Program-made: the position numbers and the translations under genes | Shown: piece after piece, positions 17,154 through 25,065 of the stretch | Layout of the letters: each line of letters begins with the position of its first letter | Numbering within the stretch: the first letter of the stretch is position 1 | The notes under the pieces: model-generated | The model's database searches: none | The model's input: the letters and a program-made list of their open reading frames with translations, nothing else | Told to the model about the DNA's origin: nothing | Source: Shinella pollutisoli | Lineage (GTDB): Bacteria; Pseudomonadota; Alphaproteobacteria; Rhizobiales; Rhizobiaceae | Assembly: GCF_024609765.1 (NCBI RefSeq) | Contig: NZ_JANFDG010000012.1 | Location: forward strand, 1-64,000 | Direction: 5' to 3' | Length of the DNA: 64,000 nucleotides

Positions 17154-18524
17154 CTACGCCCTCTCGAAGCCGCGCGCCACCTCCCAGTCGGTGATGCGGC
17201 GATCGTACTCCTCCTGCTCCCATTCGGCGGCGCGGACATAGTGGTCGACCACGTCGTCGCCGAAGGCCTCGCGCAGCATCTGCGAGTCCTTCAGCGCCGC
17301 CGCGGCGCCGCGCAGCGTCTTCGGGATCTCGCGGATGTTCTTGCCGCCATAGGCGTCGCCGACGAAGGGCGGCTCCAGCTCCAGCTTCTGCTCGATGCCG
17401 GCGATGCCGGCGGCGATCAGCGCCGCCATGGCGAGATAGGGGTTGAGGTCGGAGCCGCCGACGCGGCATTCGATGCGGATCGCCTTGGAGCCCTCGCCGC
17501 ACAGGCGGTAGCCGGCCGTGCGGTTGTCCTTGCTCCAGATCGCCTTGGTCGGCGCGAAGGTGCCGGCGACGAAGCGCTTGTAGGAATTGATGTAGGGCGC
17601 GAGGAAATAGGTGATCTCGCCGGCATGCGACAAGAGCCCCGCCACGTAGTTGCGCATCAGCTCGGACATGCCGTACTGGGCTTGCCTGTCGAAGAACTTC
17701 GGCTCCTTGCCGTCGAGGCTCCAGAGCGACTGGTGGATGTGCGAGGAGGAGCCGGCGGCATTGTAGTTCCACTTGGCGAGGAAGGTCACGGCCTTGCCGC
17801 GCTGCCAGGCGATCTCCTTGGTGGCGTTCTTGATGATGACGTGCCGGTCGGCCATGGCAAGTGCGTCGGCATAGCGCACGTTGATCTCCTCCTGGCCGGC
17901 GGAGGCCTCGCCCTTGGAGTTCTCGACCGGGATGCCGGCGCCCTGCAGGCCGTTGCGCAGCGCCCGCATCACGTCCTCCTCCTTGGTGGTCTGGAAGATG
18001 TGATAGTCCTCATTGTAGCCGCTGGCGGGCCTCAGGTCCCGGTAGCCGCTCTCGCGCGCGTCGTCATAGGTCTGATCGAACAGGAAGAACTCGAGCTCGC
18101 TCGCCATGTAGGCCTTGAGGCCCATCGCCTCCAGGCGCTTCACCTGCTTCTTCAGGATGGCGCGCGGCGAATGCGGCACCTCGGCATGCGTGTGGTGGTC
18201 GAGCACGTCGCAGAGCACGAGCGCGGTGCCTTCGAGCCAGGGAAGCCTGCGCAGCGTCGCAAGGTCCGGCTTCATCGTGTAGTCGCCGTAGCCCGCCTCC
18301 CAGCTCGTCGACTTGTAGCCGGGCACGGTCTCCATCTCGATGTCGGTCGCCAGCAGGTAGTTGCAGCTGTGCGTCTCCTCGTGGCCGCTCTCGATGAAAT
18401 ACTGCGCATGGAAGCGCTTGCCCATCAGGCGCCCCTGCATGTCGACGAGGCATGCGAGCACGGTGTCGATGCGGCCCTCGGCCACATCCTTCTTCAGGTC
18501 GTCAAAGCTGTAGGTCACGGTCAT
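17154..18524 (-). CDS. Glutamine synthetase-like gamma-glutamyl-amine ligase (PuuA/GlnT type)
   Basis: The 456-residue protein has the GS fold: a beta-grasp N-terminus (VDMQGRLMGKRF), the metal-binding ASELEFFLFD, EASAGQEEINVRY, NAAGSSSHIHQSL (ATP/glutamate His region), and SKDNRTAGYRLCG and IECRVGGSDLNPY for substrate binding. The adenylylation Tyr motif of housekeeping GlnA is absent. Such proteins join glutamate to an amine using ATP (PuuA with putrescine; IpuC with isopropylamine). In this operon it sits with an ALDH, an ADH, a TRAP importer and an amidohydrolase, which favours a catabolic amine ligase over ammonia assimilation. The amine is not identified. Confidence 0.88.
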   Translation of the reverse strand: MTVTYSFDDLKKDVAEGRIDTVLACLVDMQGRLMGKRFHAQYFIESGHEETHSCNYLLATDIEMETVPGYKSTSWEAGYGDYTMKPDLATLRRLPWLEGTALVLCDVLDHHTHAEVPHSPRAILKKQVKRLEAMGLKAYMASELEFFLFDQTYDDARESGYRDLRPASGYNEDYHIFQTTKEEDVMRALRNGLQGAGIPVENSKGEASAGQEEINVRYADALAMADRHVIIKNATKEIAWQRGKAVTFLAKWNYNAAGSSSHIHQSLWSLDGKEPKFFDRQAQYGMSELMRNYVAGLLSHAGEITYFLAPYINSYKRFVAGTFAPTKAIWSKDNRTAGYRLCGEGSKAIRIECRVGGSDLNPYLAMAALIAAGIAGIEQKLELEPPFVGDAYGGKNIREIPKTLRGAAAALKDSQMLREAFGDDVVDHYVRAAEWEQEEYDRRITDWEVARGFERA

Positions 18525-18555
18525 TTGGGGGCGGTCCTGGAGGAGTGTCGTGTCA

Positions 18556-18585
18556 GGCGGACCGGGCGCGTTTGCCCGGTCCGCC
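18556..18585. other. Perfect 12-bp inverted repeat between dctP-like and ligase genes
   Basis: The arms ggcggaccgggc (18556-18567) and gcccggtccgcc (18574-18585) flank a 6-base loop, 11 bp after the DctP stop. There is no T run on the minus strand, so it may protect the upstream mRNA end or attenuate read-through instead of being a complete terminator. Confidence 0.7.
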
Positions 18586-18596
18586 GTTTCGTCGCG

Positions 18597-19637
18597 TCAG
18601 CCGTTGACGTAGGGCGGTCCGGCCTTGCTGATGATGGCGTTGTAGTCCTCGAAGATCTTGACGATCTTGGCCGCCGTCTCGCTCTGCTCGGCGATCTCCT
18701 TCCAGAACACCTTGGCGGCGTCCTCGACCGGCTTCCACTCCGCCGCCGGGATGCTGGTGAGCTTGAGCTTGGTGCCCTCGGCGCGCAGCTTCGCCTCGCC
18801 GCCCCAGTACCACTGGTCGCGGTAGTTGTTGCCGGCCTCGATGGCGGTCATCACCAGCTTCTTCAGGTGCTCCGGCAGCTCCGCCCACTTCTGCTCGTTG
18901 ACGAAGAAGGAGCCGATCCAGGCGCCCGAGATGTTGTTGGTGAGGAAGTGGTCGGTCACGTCCGCCCAGCCGACGGTGTAGTCCTCGGTGATGCCCGACC
19001 AGGCCATGCCGTCGAGCTCGCCGGTCTGCACGGCGACCTGCGCGTCCTCGTAGGGGATCGTCACCGGCACGACGCCGAACTGGGTGAGGAAGCGGCCGGC
19101 CGTCGGGAAGGTGTAGAGACGCAACCCGTCGAGGTCGGCGAGCGAGTTGATCGCCTTCTTGGTGTTGAAGTGGCACGGGTCCTGGCCGGAGGAGGAGAGC
19201 CACACGACGCCGCCGACCTTCTCATAGGCCGAGCGCCAGATGTCGGCGAGCCCGTATTGCTTGAACAGCACCGGCACGTCGAGGATCTGCTTGGTGGCGA
19301 GCGGGAAATAGCCGCCGAAGGTGGCGACCTCCGCCGGCGAGGCCATGGAGTCGTCGTCCGAATGCACGGCGTCGATGGTGCCGGCCTGCAGCGCGCGGAA
19401 GAGCTCGCCGGTCGGCACGATCTGGTCGGCGAAATAGAGCTCGATCTCCAGCTCGCCCTTGGCCGCCGCGTTGATCGCGTCGACGATCGGCTTGGTGACG
19501 TGCTCGCCGAGGGCCGCGCCCGCATAGGTCTGGAAGCGCCACTTGATGGCGGTCTGGGCTTTCACGATGGCCGGCGCGCCGAGCGTGCCGAGCGTCACCG
19601 CCCCTGCCCCCGTGAGGAATTGCCGTCTGTTGGTCAT
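18597..19637 (-). CDS. TRAP transporter substrate-binding protein (DctP family)
   Basis: The 346-residue protein starts with a twin-arginine-like leader (NRRQFLTGAGAVTLG, cleavage after VKAQ) and has the DctP/TakP fold: ADQIVPTGELFRALQAGTID, the conserved LADLDGLRLYTF region before PTAGRFLTQFG, and QTGELDGMAWSG. It would deliver the ligand to the DctQM membrane pair encoded just upstream. FcbT1/TakP-like members bind 2-oxo acids, aromatic acids or amino-acid-like compounds; this ligand is unknown but should be the operon's substrate. Confidence 0.92.
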   Translation of the reverse strand: MTNRRQFLTGAGAVTLGTLGAPAIVKAQTAIKWRFQTYAGAALGEHVTKPIVDAINAAAKGELEIELYFADQIVPTGELFRALQAGTIDAVHSDDDSMASPAEVATFGGYFPLATKQILDVPVLFKQYGLADIWRSAYEKVGGVVWLSSSGQDPCHFNTKKAINSLADLDGLRLYTFPTAGRFLTQFGVVPVTIPYEDAQVAVQTGELDGMAWSGITEDYTVGWADVTDHFLTNNISGAWIGSFFVNEQKWAELPEHLKKLVMTAIEAGNNYRDQWYWGGEAKLRAEGTKLKLTSIPAAEWKPVEDAAKVFWKEIAEQSETAAKIVKIFEDYNAIISKAGPPYVNG

Positions 19638-19749
19638 GTCTCTTTCCCTCTGTTTCGGTTCATCCGATCGCCGGGGCCGGCCGTTGGCCCCGGTCTTTCT
19701 CTCGTCTTCTTCCGGCCTCGTCGATGGGATCGTCCTGCGGGCGATCCGT

Positions 19750-21090
19750 TCATTTGGCGTAGAAATGGTTCGGCAGCCAGGTCGCGATCTCCGGGAACAC
19801 GCCGATGATGATCAGGCTCGCCAGCATGATGCCGACGAAGGGCCAGATCGAGCGGTAGATGTCGCGCATGCCGATGCCGGGCGGTGCCATGGCGCGCATC
19901 ATGAACAGGTTGTAGCCGAAGGGCGGGGTGATGTAGGCGATCTGGCAGGTGATCGTGTAGAGCACGCCGTACCAGACCAGCACGGTGGCGGGGTCCATGC
20001 CGAGGTCCAGCTTCGCCACCAGCGGGATGTAGAGCGGCGCGACGATGACGAGCATCGCCGTGTCGTCGAGGAACATGCCCATGATCAGGAACGAGACCTG
20101 CATCAGGATCAGCACCTGCCACGGCCCGAGGCCGAGGTCGCCCAGGAAGAAGCGCTCGATCGACTTGACCGCGCCGAGCCCGTCGAAGACGGCGCCGAAG
20201 CAGAGCGAGGCGATCAGGATCCACATGAACATGCAGGAGATGCCGAGCGTCTTCTGCAGCACGTCGTTCCAGACGTATTTCGTGAGGCGGCCGCGCTGCC
20301 AGGCGACGAGCGCCGAGCAGATCGCGCCGACGGCCGAGCTCTCCACGAGGCTGGCGATGCCGCTCAGGAACAGCCACATCATCAGCGCGAAGATGCCGAG
20401 CGGCACGACGCCGGCCATGATCAGCCGCACCTTCTCCGCACCCGGCACGTTGCGCTCCGAGGCCGGCAGCGCGGGCCCGAGCGATGGGTTGATGCGGCAG
20501 CGGACATAGACGTAGGCCGCCATGATCGCCGCCATCATCAGGCCGGGAAGCACGCCGGCGAGCCAGAGCTGGCCGACCGGAACGCGGGCGATCATGCCGT
20601 AGAGCACGAGCACGATGCTCGGCGGCAGCAGGATGCCGAGCGTGGAGCCGCCCTGCACCACGCCGGTCATCATCACCTTGTCGTAGCCGCGCTTCAGGAG
20701 CTCCGGCAGCGCGATGGTGGCGCCGATCGCCATGCCGGCGACCGAAAGCCCGTTCATCGCCGAGATGATGACCATGATCCCGACGGTGCCGAGCGCAAGC
20801 CCGCCGTTGATCGGCCCCATCGAGACGTGGATCGCCTTGTACATGTCCTCCGCGATGCCGGATTCCGACAGCATGTAGCCCATGAACACGAACATCGGCA
20901 CCGTCAGCATCGGATACCATTTGACGAGCTTCATGGCCGAGGCGAAGCCCATCTCCGAGCCGCCCGTGCCCCAGAGCAGGAAGGCGGAGACGACGCCGAC
21001 GAAGCCGATCACCGCGAAGACGCGCTGACCCGTGAGCAGCAGCACCATCATCCCGGAAAACATCGTGATTGCGATGAACTCGTAACTCAT
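19750..21090 (-). CDS. TRAP transporter large permease subunit (DctM family)
   Basis: The 446-residue protein has about 12 hydrophobic segments. FVFMGYMLSESGIAEDMY, GGSTLGILLPPSIVLVLYG and ITPPFGYNLFMMRAM are hallmark DctM segments, and the gene is full length. Its ATG overlaps the DctQ stop (ATGA, 21087-21090). It couples ligand uptake to a Na+ or H+ gradient in the inner membrane, together with DctQ and the binding protein. Confidence 0.95.
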   Translation of the reverse strand: MSYEFIAITMFSGMMVLLLTGQRVFAVIGFVGVVSAFLLWGTGGSEMGFASAMKLVKWYPMLTVPMFVFMGYMLSESGIAEDMYKAIHVSMGPINGGLALGTVGIMVIISAMNGLSVAGMAIGATIALPELLKRGYDKVMMTGVVQGGSTLGILLPPSIVLVLYGMIARVPVGQLWLAGVLPGLMMAAIMAAYVYVRCRINPSLGPALPASERNVPGAEKVRLIMAGVVPLGIFALMMWLFLSGIASLVESSAVGAICSALVAWQRGRLTKYVWNDVLQKTLGISCMFMWILIASLCFGAVFDGLGAVKSIERFFLGDLGLGPWQVLILMQVSFLIMGMFLDDTAMLVIVAPLYIPLVAKLDLGMDPATVLVWYGVLYTITCQIAYITPPFGYNLFMMRAMAPPGIGMRDIYRSIWPFVGIMLASLIIIGVFPEIATWLPNHFYAK

Positions 21091-21596
21091 GCGATCGGCC
21101 TTCCCCTGAGCACGGCTATGTCCTTGAAGAGGGACGAGAAAGCCTGCGCCAGCATCATCAGGACGCCGAAGGTCATGACGATCTTGATCGGCGCCATGTA
21201 GGGCGCCCAGGCGGTAAAGCTCTTTTCCTTGAACTGGATGGCGTAGGTCGTGCTGGTGATGCCGCCATAGAGCATGAAGCCCAGGAAGACGACGAGCGCG
21301 ACCGCCGTGACGAGGTCGAAGATCGCCCGCTTCCTCGCCGACCAGGTGCCGTAGAACAGGTCCATGCGCACGTGGTCGCCGGTCTGCATCGCAAACGCGC
21401 CGCCCAGCATGTAATAGGCCGCCATGGTGAACTGCGCCGATTCCAGCGTCCAGTTCGCCGGCAGCTTGAAGGCCTTCGAGGTGGAGGAATAGAGCAGGAT
21501 CGCGAACATCGCGAAGATCAGGTACATGGCGAAGATGCCGACCCGCCGGTTGAACGTGTCGACGAAGTGAACGTAGCGCTTGACGACGTCAGGCAT
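21087..21596 (-). CDS. TRAP transporter small permease subunit (DctQ family)
   Basis: The 169-residue protein has four hydrophobic segments and the typical AAYYMLGGAFAMQTGDHVRMDLFY region. The start is placed at ATG 21596 (MPDVVKRYVHFVD); an in-frame TTG at 21650 would add an unconserved leader. A short overlapping reading frame (21589..21654) ends across this start and may couple translation. The gene follows the amidohydrolase gene in the same direction and overlaps DctM by four bases. Confidence 0.9.
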   Translation of the reverse strand: MPDVVKRYVHFVDTFNRRVGIFAMYLIFAMFAILLYSSTSKAFKLPANWTLESAQFTMAAYYMLGGAFAMQTGDHVRMDLFYGTWSARKRAIFDLVTAVALVVFLGFMLYGGITSTTYAIQFKEKSFTAWAPYMAPIKIVMTFGVLMMLAQAFSSLFKDIAVLRGRPIA

Positions 21597-21654
21597 GGCG
21601 CCGGTCCCCGCCTGCCGGAACCGAGCCGGCTCTCTCGTATTGCACCGCAAACAT
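21589..21654 (-). other. Possible 21-codon leader ORF overlapping the dctQ start
   Basis: ATG at 21654 follows a good agaggga ribosome site by about seven bases. The frame runs 21 codons to TGA at 21591..21589, so it ends eight bases into dctQ. The dctQ start has a weaker site of its own, so re-initiation or coupling is possible. No conservation evidence is available. Confidence 0.3.
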
Positions 21655-21719
21655 CCGATTGTCCCTCTGCTTATCCCCTGCCTCTTGCGGCGCCGCGGCG
21701 CCCGGGGTCTCTCCAGTTC

Positions 21720-22487
21720 CTAACCCTGTTCCAGCGACGCCAGGCCTTCGCGAAGAAGACCGGTGAGGTACTCGGCCACGGCGCGCTCGCCGGCCTCGTC
21801 CCGCACCAGGTCGTTGCGCACCTCGATCATCACGTTGGCGAGCCCGTTCGCGATCCCGTGCTCCTTCAGCGTGTGCGTGACGCCGTCCTCGGGCCCGTAG
21901 GGCTCGTTGCGGCGTGCGTCATAGCGGCCGTCGCGCGCGGCCGCCGCCAGCATGGCGTCGGCGAGCCGGCTGTCGGCATCGTGCAGGATGCCGATCTCGA
22001 CGGCGCGCGGCCTGCCGAAATAGACCGGCGTGAAACTGTGGACCGTGACGACGACCGGCGCGCGGCCCGCGGCGATGCGCTCGCGCACCAGCCCGGCGAG
22101 GGCGTCGCGGAACGGCTCGTAGAGCGCCGCGGTGCGCGCGTCGCGCGCGGTCCGGTCGAGCCCGCGGTTGCCGGGGATGTCGAAGACCTCGCTCTTCTCC
22201 GGCATGGCGGCCGGCGAGTCCGGCGGGCGGTTGCAATCGTAGACGAGGCGGGAGAAGCGCTGGTGGACGAGGGTCGCGTCGAGGCTTCCGGCGATCAGCC
22301 GCGCCACGGCGAGCGCGCCGGGATCCCAGGCGATGTGGCTTGCGAGCGCCTCCTCGGAAAGGCCGAGCGTGCCGAGCGCCTTCGGCATCACGCGCGAAGC
22401 GTGTTCGCAGACGACGATCGCCCGTCCGCGCGCAACGACATTCTCCAGGGCGACCGGGTCGCCCTCCTCCGTACTCAGAATCTGCAC
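21720..22487 (-). CDS. N-formylglutamate amidohydrolase-family protein
   Basis: The 255-residue protein shows the FGase family pattern: VVCEHASRVMPKALG, HIAWDPGALAVARLIA, SRLVYDCNRPPDSPAAMP, VVTVHSFTPVY and VMIEVRNDLVRD, with His/Glu residues expected to bind zinc. HutG-type members hydrolyse N-formylglutamate in histidine breakdown, but no hut gene is present here. It is the first gene of the operon that encodes the TRAP importer and the glutamine-synthetase-like ligase, so an amide or gamma-glutamyl product of that pathway is a reasonable but unproven substrate. Confidence 0.88.
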   Translation of the reverse strand: MQILSTEEGDPVALENVVARGRAIVVCEHASRVMPKALGTLGLSEEALASHIAWDPGALAVARLIAGSLDATLVHQRFSRLVYDCNRPPDSPAAMPEKSEVFDIPGNRGLDRTARDARTAALYEPFRDALAGLVRERIAAGRAPVVVTVHSFTPVYFGRPRAVEIGILHDADSRLADAMLAAAARDGRYDARRNEPYGPEDGVTHTLKEHGIANGLANVMIEVRNDLVRDEAGERAVAEYLTGLLREGLASLEQG

Positions 22488-22663
22488 TTGCCTGATCCCC
22501 TCGACCGGCTTTTTATTGCTGAAAAGAATTCTTCACCCGCATTCCGGTGTCAACCGGGGAATGAACAAATCTCTTCAAAAAACCATTTGACTCGAAATGT
22601 GACGGCGATGTTTAATTTTCCGATACTCCGGCGCAGACCGGAGCGCAGGGGAACAATTCGACC
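22488..22663. promoter_or_regulatory. Divergent promoter region with AT-rich palindrome
   Basis: This 176-bp region between the divergent amidohydrolase operon and the RpiR gene is clearly AT-richer than its surroundings. It holds the perfect 10-bp palindrome aagaattctt at 22524-22533 and a run cttcaaaaaaccatttgac. RpiR-type proteins usually bind such dyads near their own gene, so this is the likely site controlling both directions. Exact promoters were not assigned. Confidence 0.5.
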
Positions 22664-23557
22664 TTGAACCAGGCATCCATGACCGTGTCGGATGTGATCG
22701 CCGCCCATTTCGATGCGCTGACCCGCGCGGAGAAGCAGCTGGCGGGATCGCTGCTCGACAACTATCCCGTTTCCGGCCTCGGCAGCATCACCACTGTCGC
22801 CGAGAACGCGGGTGTCTCGACGCCGACGGTCGCGCGCATGGTGCAGAAGCTCGGCTTCCGCGGCTTCCCCGATTTCCAGGCCCGCCTGCACCACGAGCTG
22901 GAGGCGACGCTTTCCAACCCGATCGCCAAGCACGACCGCTGGGCCGCCAACGCACCCGGCACCCACATCCTCAACCGCTTCGCCGACGCGATCATGACGA
23001 ACCTGCGCCAGACGCTCGCGCAGATGGAGACGGCCGACTTCGACCGCGTGGCCGCGCTGCTCGCCGACCGCAGGCGCACCATCTACATCATCGGCGGGCG
23101 CATCACGAAGGCGCTCGCCGACTACCTCTTCACCCATCTCCAGGTCATCCGCCCGAGCGTCACGCAGATCTCCGCCAATCCGAGCTCCTGGCCGCACTAC
23201 GTGCTGAACATGCAGGCCGGCGACGTGCTGGTGATCTTCGACATCCGCCGCTACGAGCAGGAGATGGAGACGCTCGCCCGTGCCGCCCGCGAGCGCGGCG
23301 TGGTGATCGTGCTCTTCACCGATCCCTGGGCGTCGCCCGTCGCCAAGGCGGCCGCGCACGTCTTCCGGGTCCATATCGAGGCGCCCTCGGCCTGGGATTC
23401 CTCCGTCGTGACGCTGTTCATCGTCGAGGCGCTCATCGAGGCCGTGCAGAGTTCGGGCTGGGCGGAGACCAGCGACCGTCTGAAGACGCTGGAGGGTCTC
23501 TTCGAAGCCAGCCGCCTCTTCCGAAAACCACGACAGGAGGCCCCGGGCAAGACCTGA
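22664..23557 (+). CDS. RpiR-family transcriptional regulator (HTH + SIS)
   Basis: The protein has an N-terminal RpiR helix-turn-helix (residues about 5-80, with SITTVAENAGVSTPTVARMV and LGFRGFPDFQARL) and a C-terminal SIS domain (about 125-270, RRTIYIIGGRITKALADYLF and DVLVIFDIRRYEQEM). The start is TTG at 22664, ten bases after aggggaa; ATG at 22679 is an alternative. RpiR proteins sense sugar phosphates or related ligands. It is divergent from the TRAP/ligase operon and precedes an ABC importer on the same strand, and could regulate either. Confidence 0.9.
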   Translation: MNQASMTVSDVIAAHFDALTRAEKQLAGSLLDNYPVSGLGSITTVAENAGVSTPTVARMVQKLGFRGFPDFQARLHHELEATLSNPIAKHDRWAANAPGTHILNRFADAIMTNLRQTLAQMETADFDRVAALLADRRRTIYIIGGRITKALADYLFTHLQVIRPSVTQISANPSSWPHYVLNMQAGDVLVIFDIRRYEQEMETLARAARERGVVIVLFTDPWASPVAKAAAHVFRVHIEAPSAWDSSVVTLFIVEALIEAVQSSGWAETSDRLKTLEGLFEASRLFRKPRQEAPGKT

Positions 23558-23612
23558 CACGATCGAAAAAACGAAATGGATACTGTCACATAAGGTTCAT
23601 CAGCCGCCAGTA

Positions 23613-23631
23613 TCAGCTTCGCCGAAGCTGA
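23613..23631. promoter_or_regulatory. Inverted repeat upstream of ABC importer
   Basis: The dyad tcagcttc-gcc-gaagctga lies 56 bp after the RpiR stop and about 25 bp before the binding-protein gene. No T run follows, so it is a candidate operator or leader hairpin and not a terminator. Confidence 0.4.
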
Positions 23632-23655
23632 ATGACTCACAAAAGGAGAACGCCC

Positions 23656-24762
23656 GTGATGTCACATACGCGACGCCTGCTTTCGCTGTCCACCGCCCTG
23701 GTGGTGGCCTCCTCCTCGTTCGCGCTTGCCGAGCCGAGCGAGGAGCTGATCGCCGCCGCCAAGGCGGAAGGCAAGCTGACCACCATCGCCCTTCCGCACA
23801 GCTGGTGCGGTTACGGCGAGGTGATCGCCGCCTTCAAGGCCAAGTATCCGGAAATCCAGATCAACGAGCTCAACCCCGACGCCGGCTCCGGCGACGAGAT
23901 CGAGGCGATCAAGGCCAACAAGGGCAACACCGGCGACCAGGCGCCCGACGTGATCGACGTCGGCCTGTCCTTCGGCCCGTCGGCCAAGGCCGAAGGCCTG
24001 CTGCAGCCCTACAAGGTCTCCACCTGGGATTCGATCCCCGACAGTGCCAAGGATGCCGAGGGCTACTGGTACGGCGACTACTACGGCGTTCTCGCCTTCC
24101 TCGTGAACAAGGACATCGTCCAGGAATCGCCGAAGGACTGGGAAGACCTGCTGAAGCCGGAATACGCGAACGCGGTCGCGCTCGCCGGCGACCCGCGCAC
24201 CGCCAACCAGGCCGTGCAGGGCGTCTACGCCTCGGGCCTGTCGCGCGCCGGCGGGGATGCCGCCAAGGCCGGCGAAGCGGGCCTGCAGTTCTTCAAGGAG
24301 CTGAACGAGAAGGGCAACTTCGTGCCGGTCATCGGCAAGGCCGCCTCGCTCGCGCAGGGCTCCACGCCGATCATCATCGCCTGGGACTACAACGGCATGT
24401 CCTGGGGTGAGAGCCTGAACGGCAACCCGCCCTACGAGGTCGTCGTGCCGGCCTCCGGCGTTGTCGCCGGCGTCTACGTCCAGGCGATCTCGGCCTATGC
24501 GCCGCACCCGAACGCCGCCAAGCTGTGGATGGAGCATCTCTATTCCGACGAAGGCCAGCTCGGCTGGCTGAAGGGCTATTGCCACCCGATCCGCTTCAAC
24601 GACCTCGCCAAGAACGGCAAGATCCCGCAGGAGCTGCTCGACAAGTTGCCGCCGGCGGAAGCCTACGAGAAGGCCGTCTTCCCGACGCTCGAGGAGCAGG
24701 CCGCCGGCAAGGAAGCGATCACCGCCAACTGGGACAGCGTCGTCGGCGCCAACGTCCAGTAA
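23656..24762 (+). CDS. ABC transporter periplasmic binding protein (iron/polyamine/2-AEP class)
   Basis: A signal peptide (RRLLSLSTALVVASSSFALA) is followed by a two-lobed binding protein: EELIAAAKAEGKLTTIALPH, APDVIDVGLSFGPSAKAEG, GVLAFLVNKDIV and KDWEDLLKPEYANAVAL. This pattern is shared by the AfuA/PotD-like cluster that binds Fe3+, polyamines or phosphonates. GTG 23656 has the best spacing from aaggaga; ATG 23659 is equally possible. It heads a four-gene importer (binding protein, two permeases, ATPase). The ligand cannot be read from sequence. Confidence 0.9.
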   Translation: MMSHTRRLLSLSTALVVASSSFALAEPSEELIAAAKAEGKLTTIALPHSWCGYGEVIAAFKAKYPEIQINELNPDAGSGDEIEAIKANKGNTGDQAPDVIDVGLSFGPSAKAEGLLQPYKVSTWDSIPDSAKDAEGYWYGDYYGVLAFLVNKDIVQESPKDWEDLLKPEYANAVALAGDPRTANQAVQGVYASGLSRAGGDAAKAGEAGLQFFKELNEKGNFVPVIGKAASLAQGSTPIIIAWDYNGMSWGESLNGNPPYEVVVPASGVVAGVYVQAISAYAPHPNAAKLWMEHLYSDEGQLGWLKGYCHPIRFNDLAKNGKIPQELLDKLPPAEAYEKAVFPTLEEQAAGKEAITANWDSVVGANVQ

Positions 24763-24769
24763 CGGCGTC

Positions 24770-25016
24770 CGCCCCTTCCCTCCCGCCCTGCGGCGGAGGG
24801 CGATTGCATATGGAATGCGACATCGCCGCTTCCCTTCTCCCCGCCGGGGAGAAGGTGGCCCGGAGGGCCGGATGAGGGGGTGACCGCGCCGTTGGCGATT
24901 TCGCCTGCGGCGTCCCCCCTCATCCCGCTGCCGCTTCCCTTCTCCCGCCGGGGAGAAGGGGCAGGAGACGCCCTCGCAATTCCATATGCGATAGCTTCGC
25001 CTTGCGGCGGGAGGGA
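24770..25016. repeat. Nested composite palindromic element
   Basis: Outer arms (24778-24822 and about 24970-25015) are imperfect inverted copies, sharing ccctcccgcc/ggcgggaggg and catatggaatgcg/cgcaattccatatg. Inside lie two face-to-face modules of the common element (24832-24880 and 24913-24960). It fills the 303-bp gap between the binding-protein and permease genes of one importer; nothing else is visible there. Confidence 0.75.
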
Positions 25017-25065
25017 TTTTGCGTTTTCAGTAATCCTTCGCCCGAGGCCGGAACCGTCGCCCCAT

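Noticed and set aside
17241-19808. 855-residue plus-strand frame opposite the ligase and DctP genes
   Set aside because: Composition is that of an antisense shadow; both genes on the other strand have strong family motifs.
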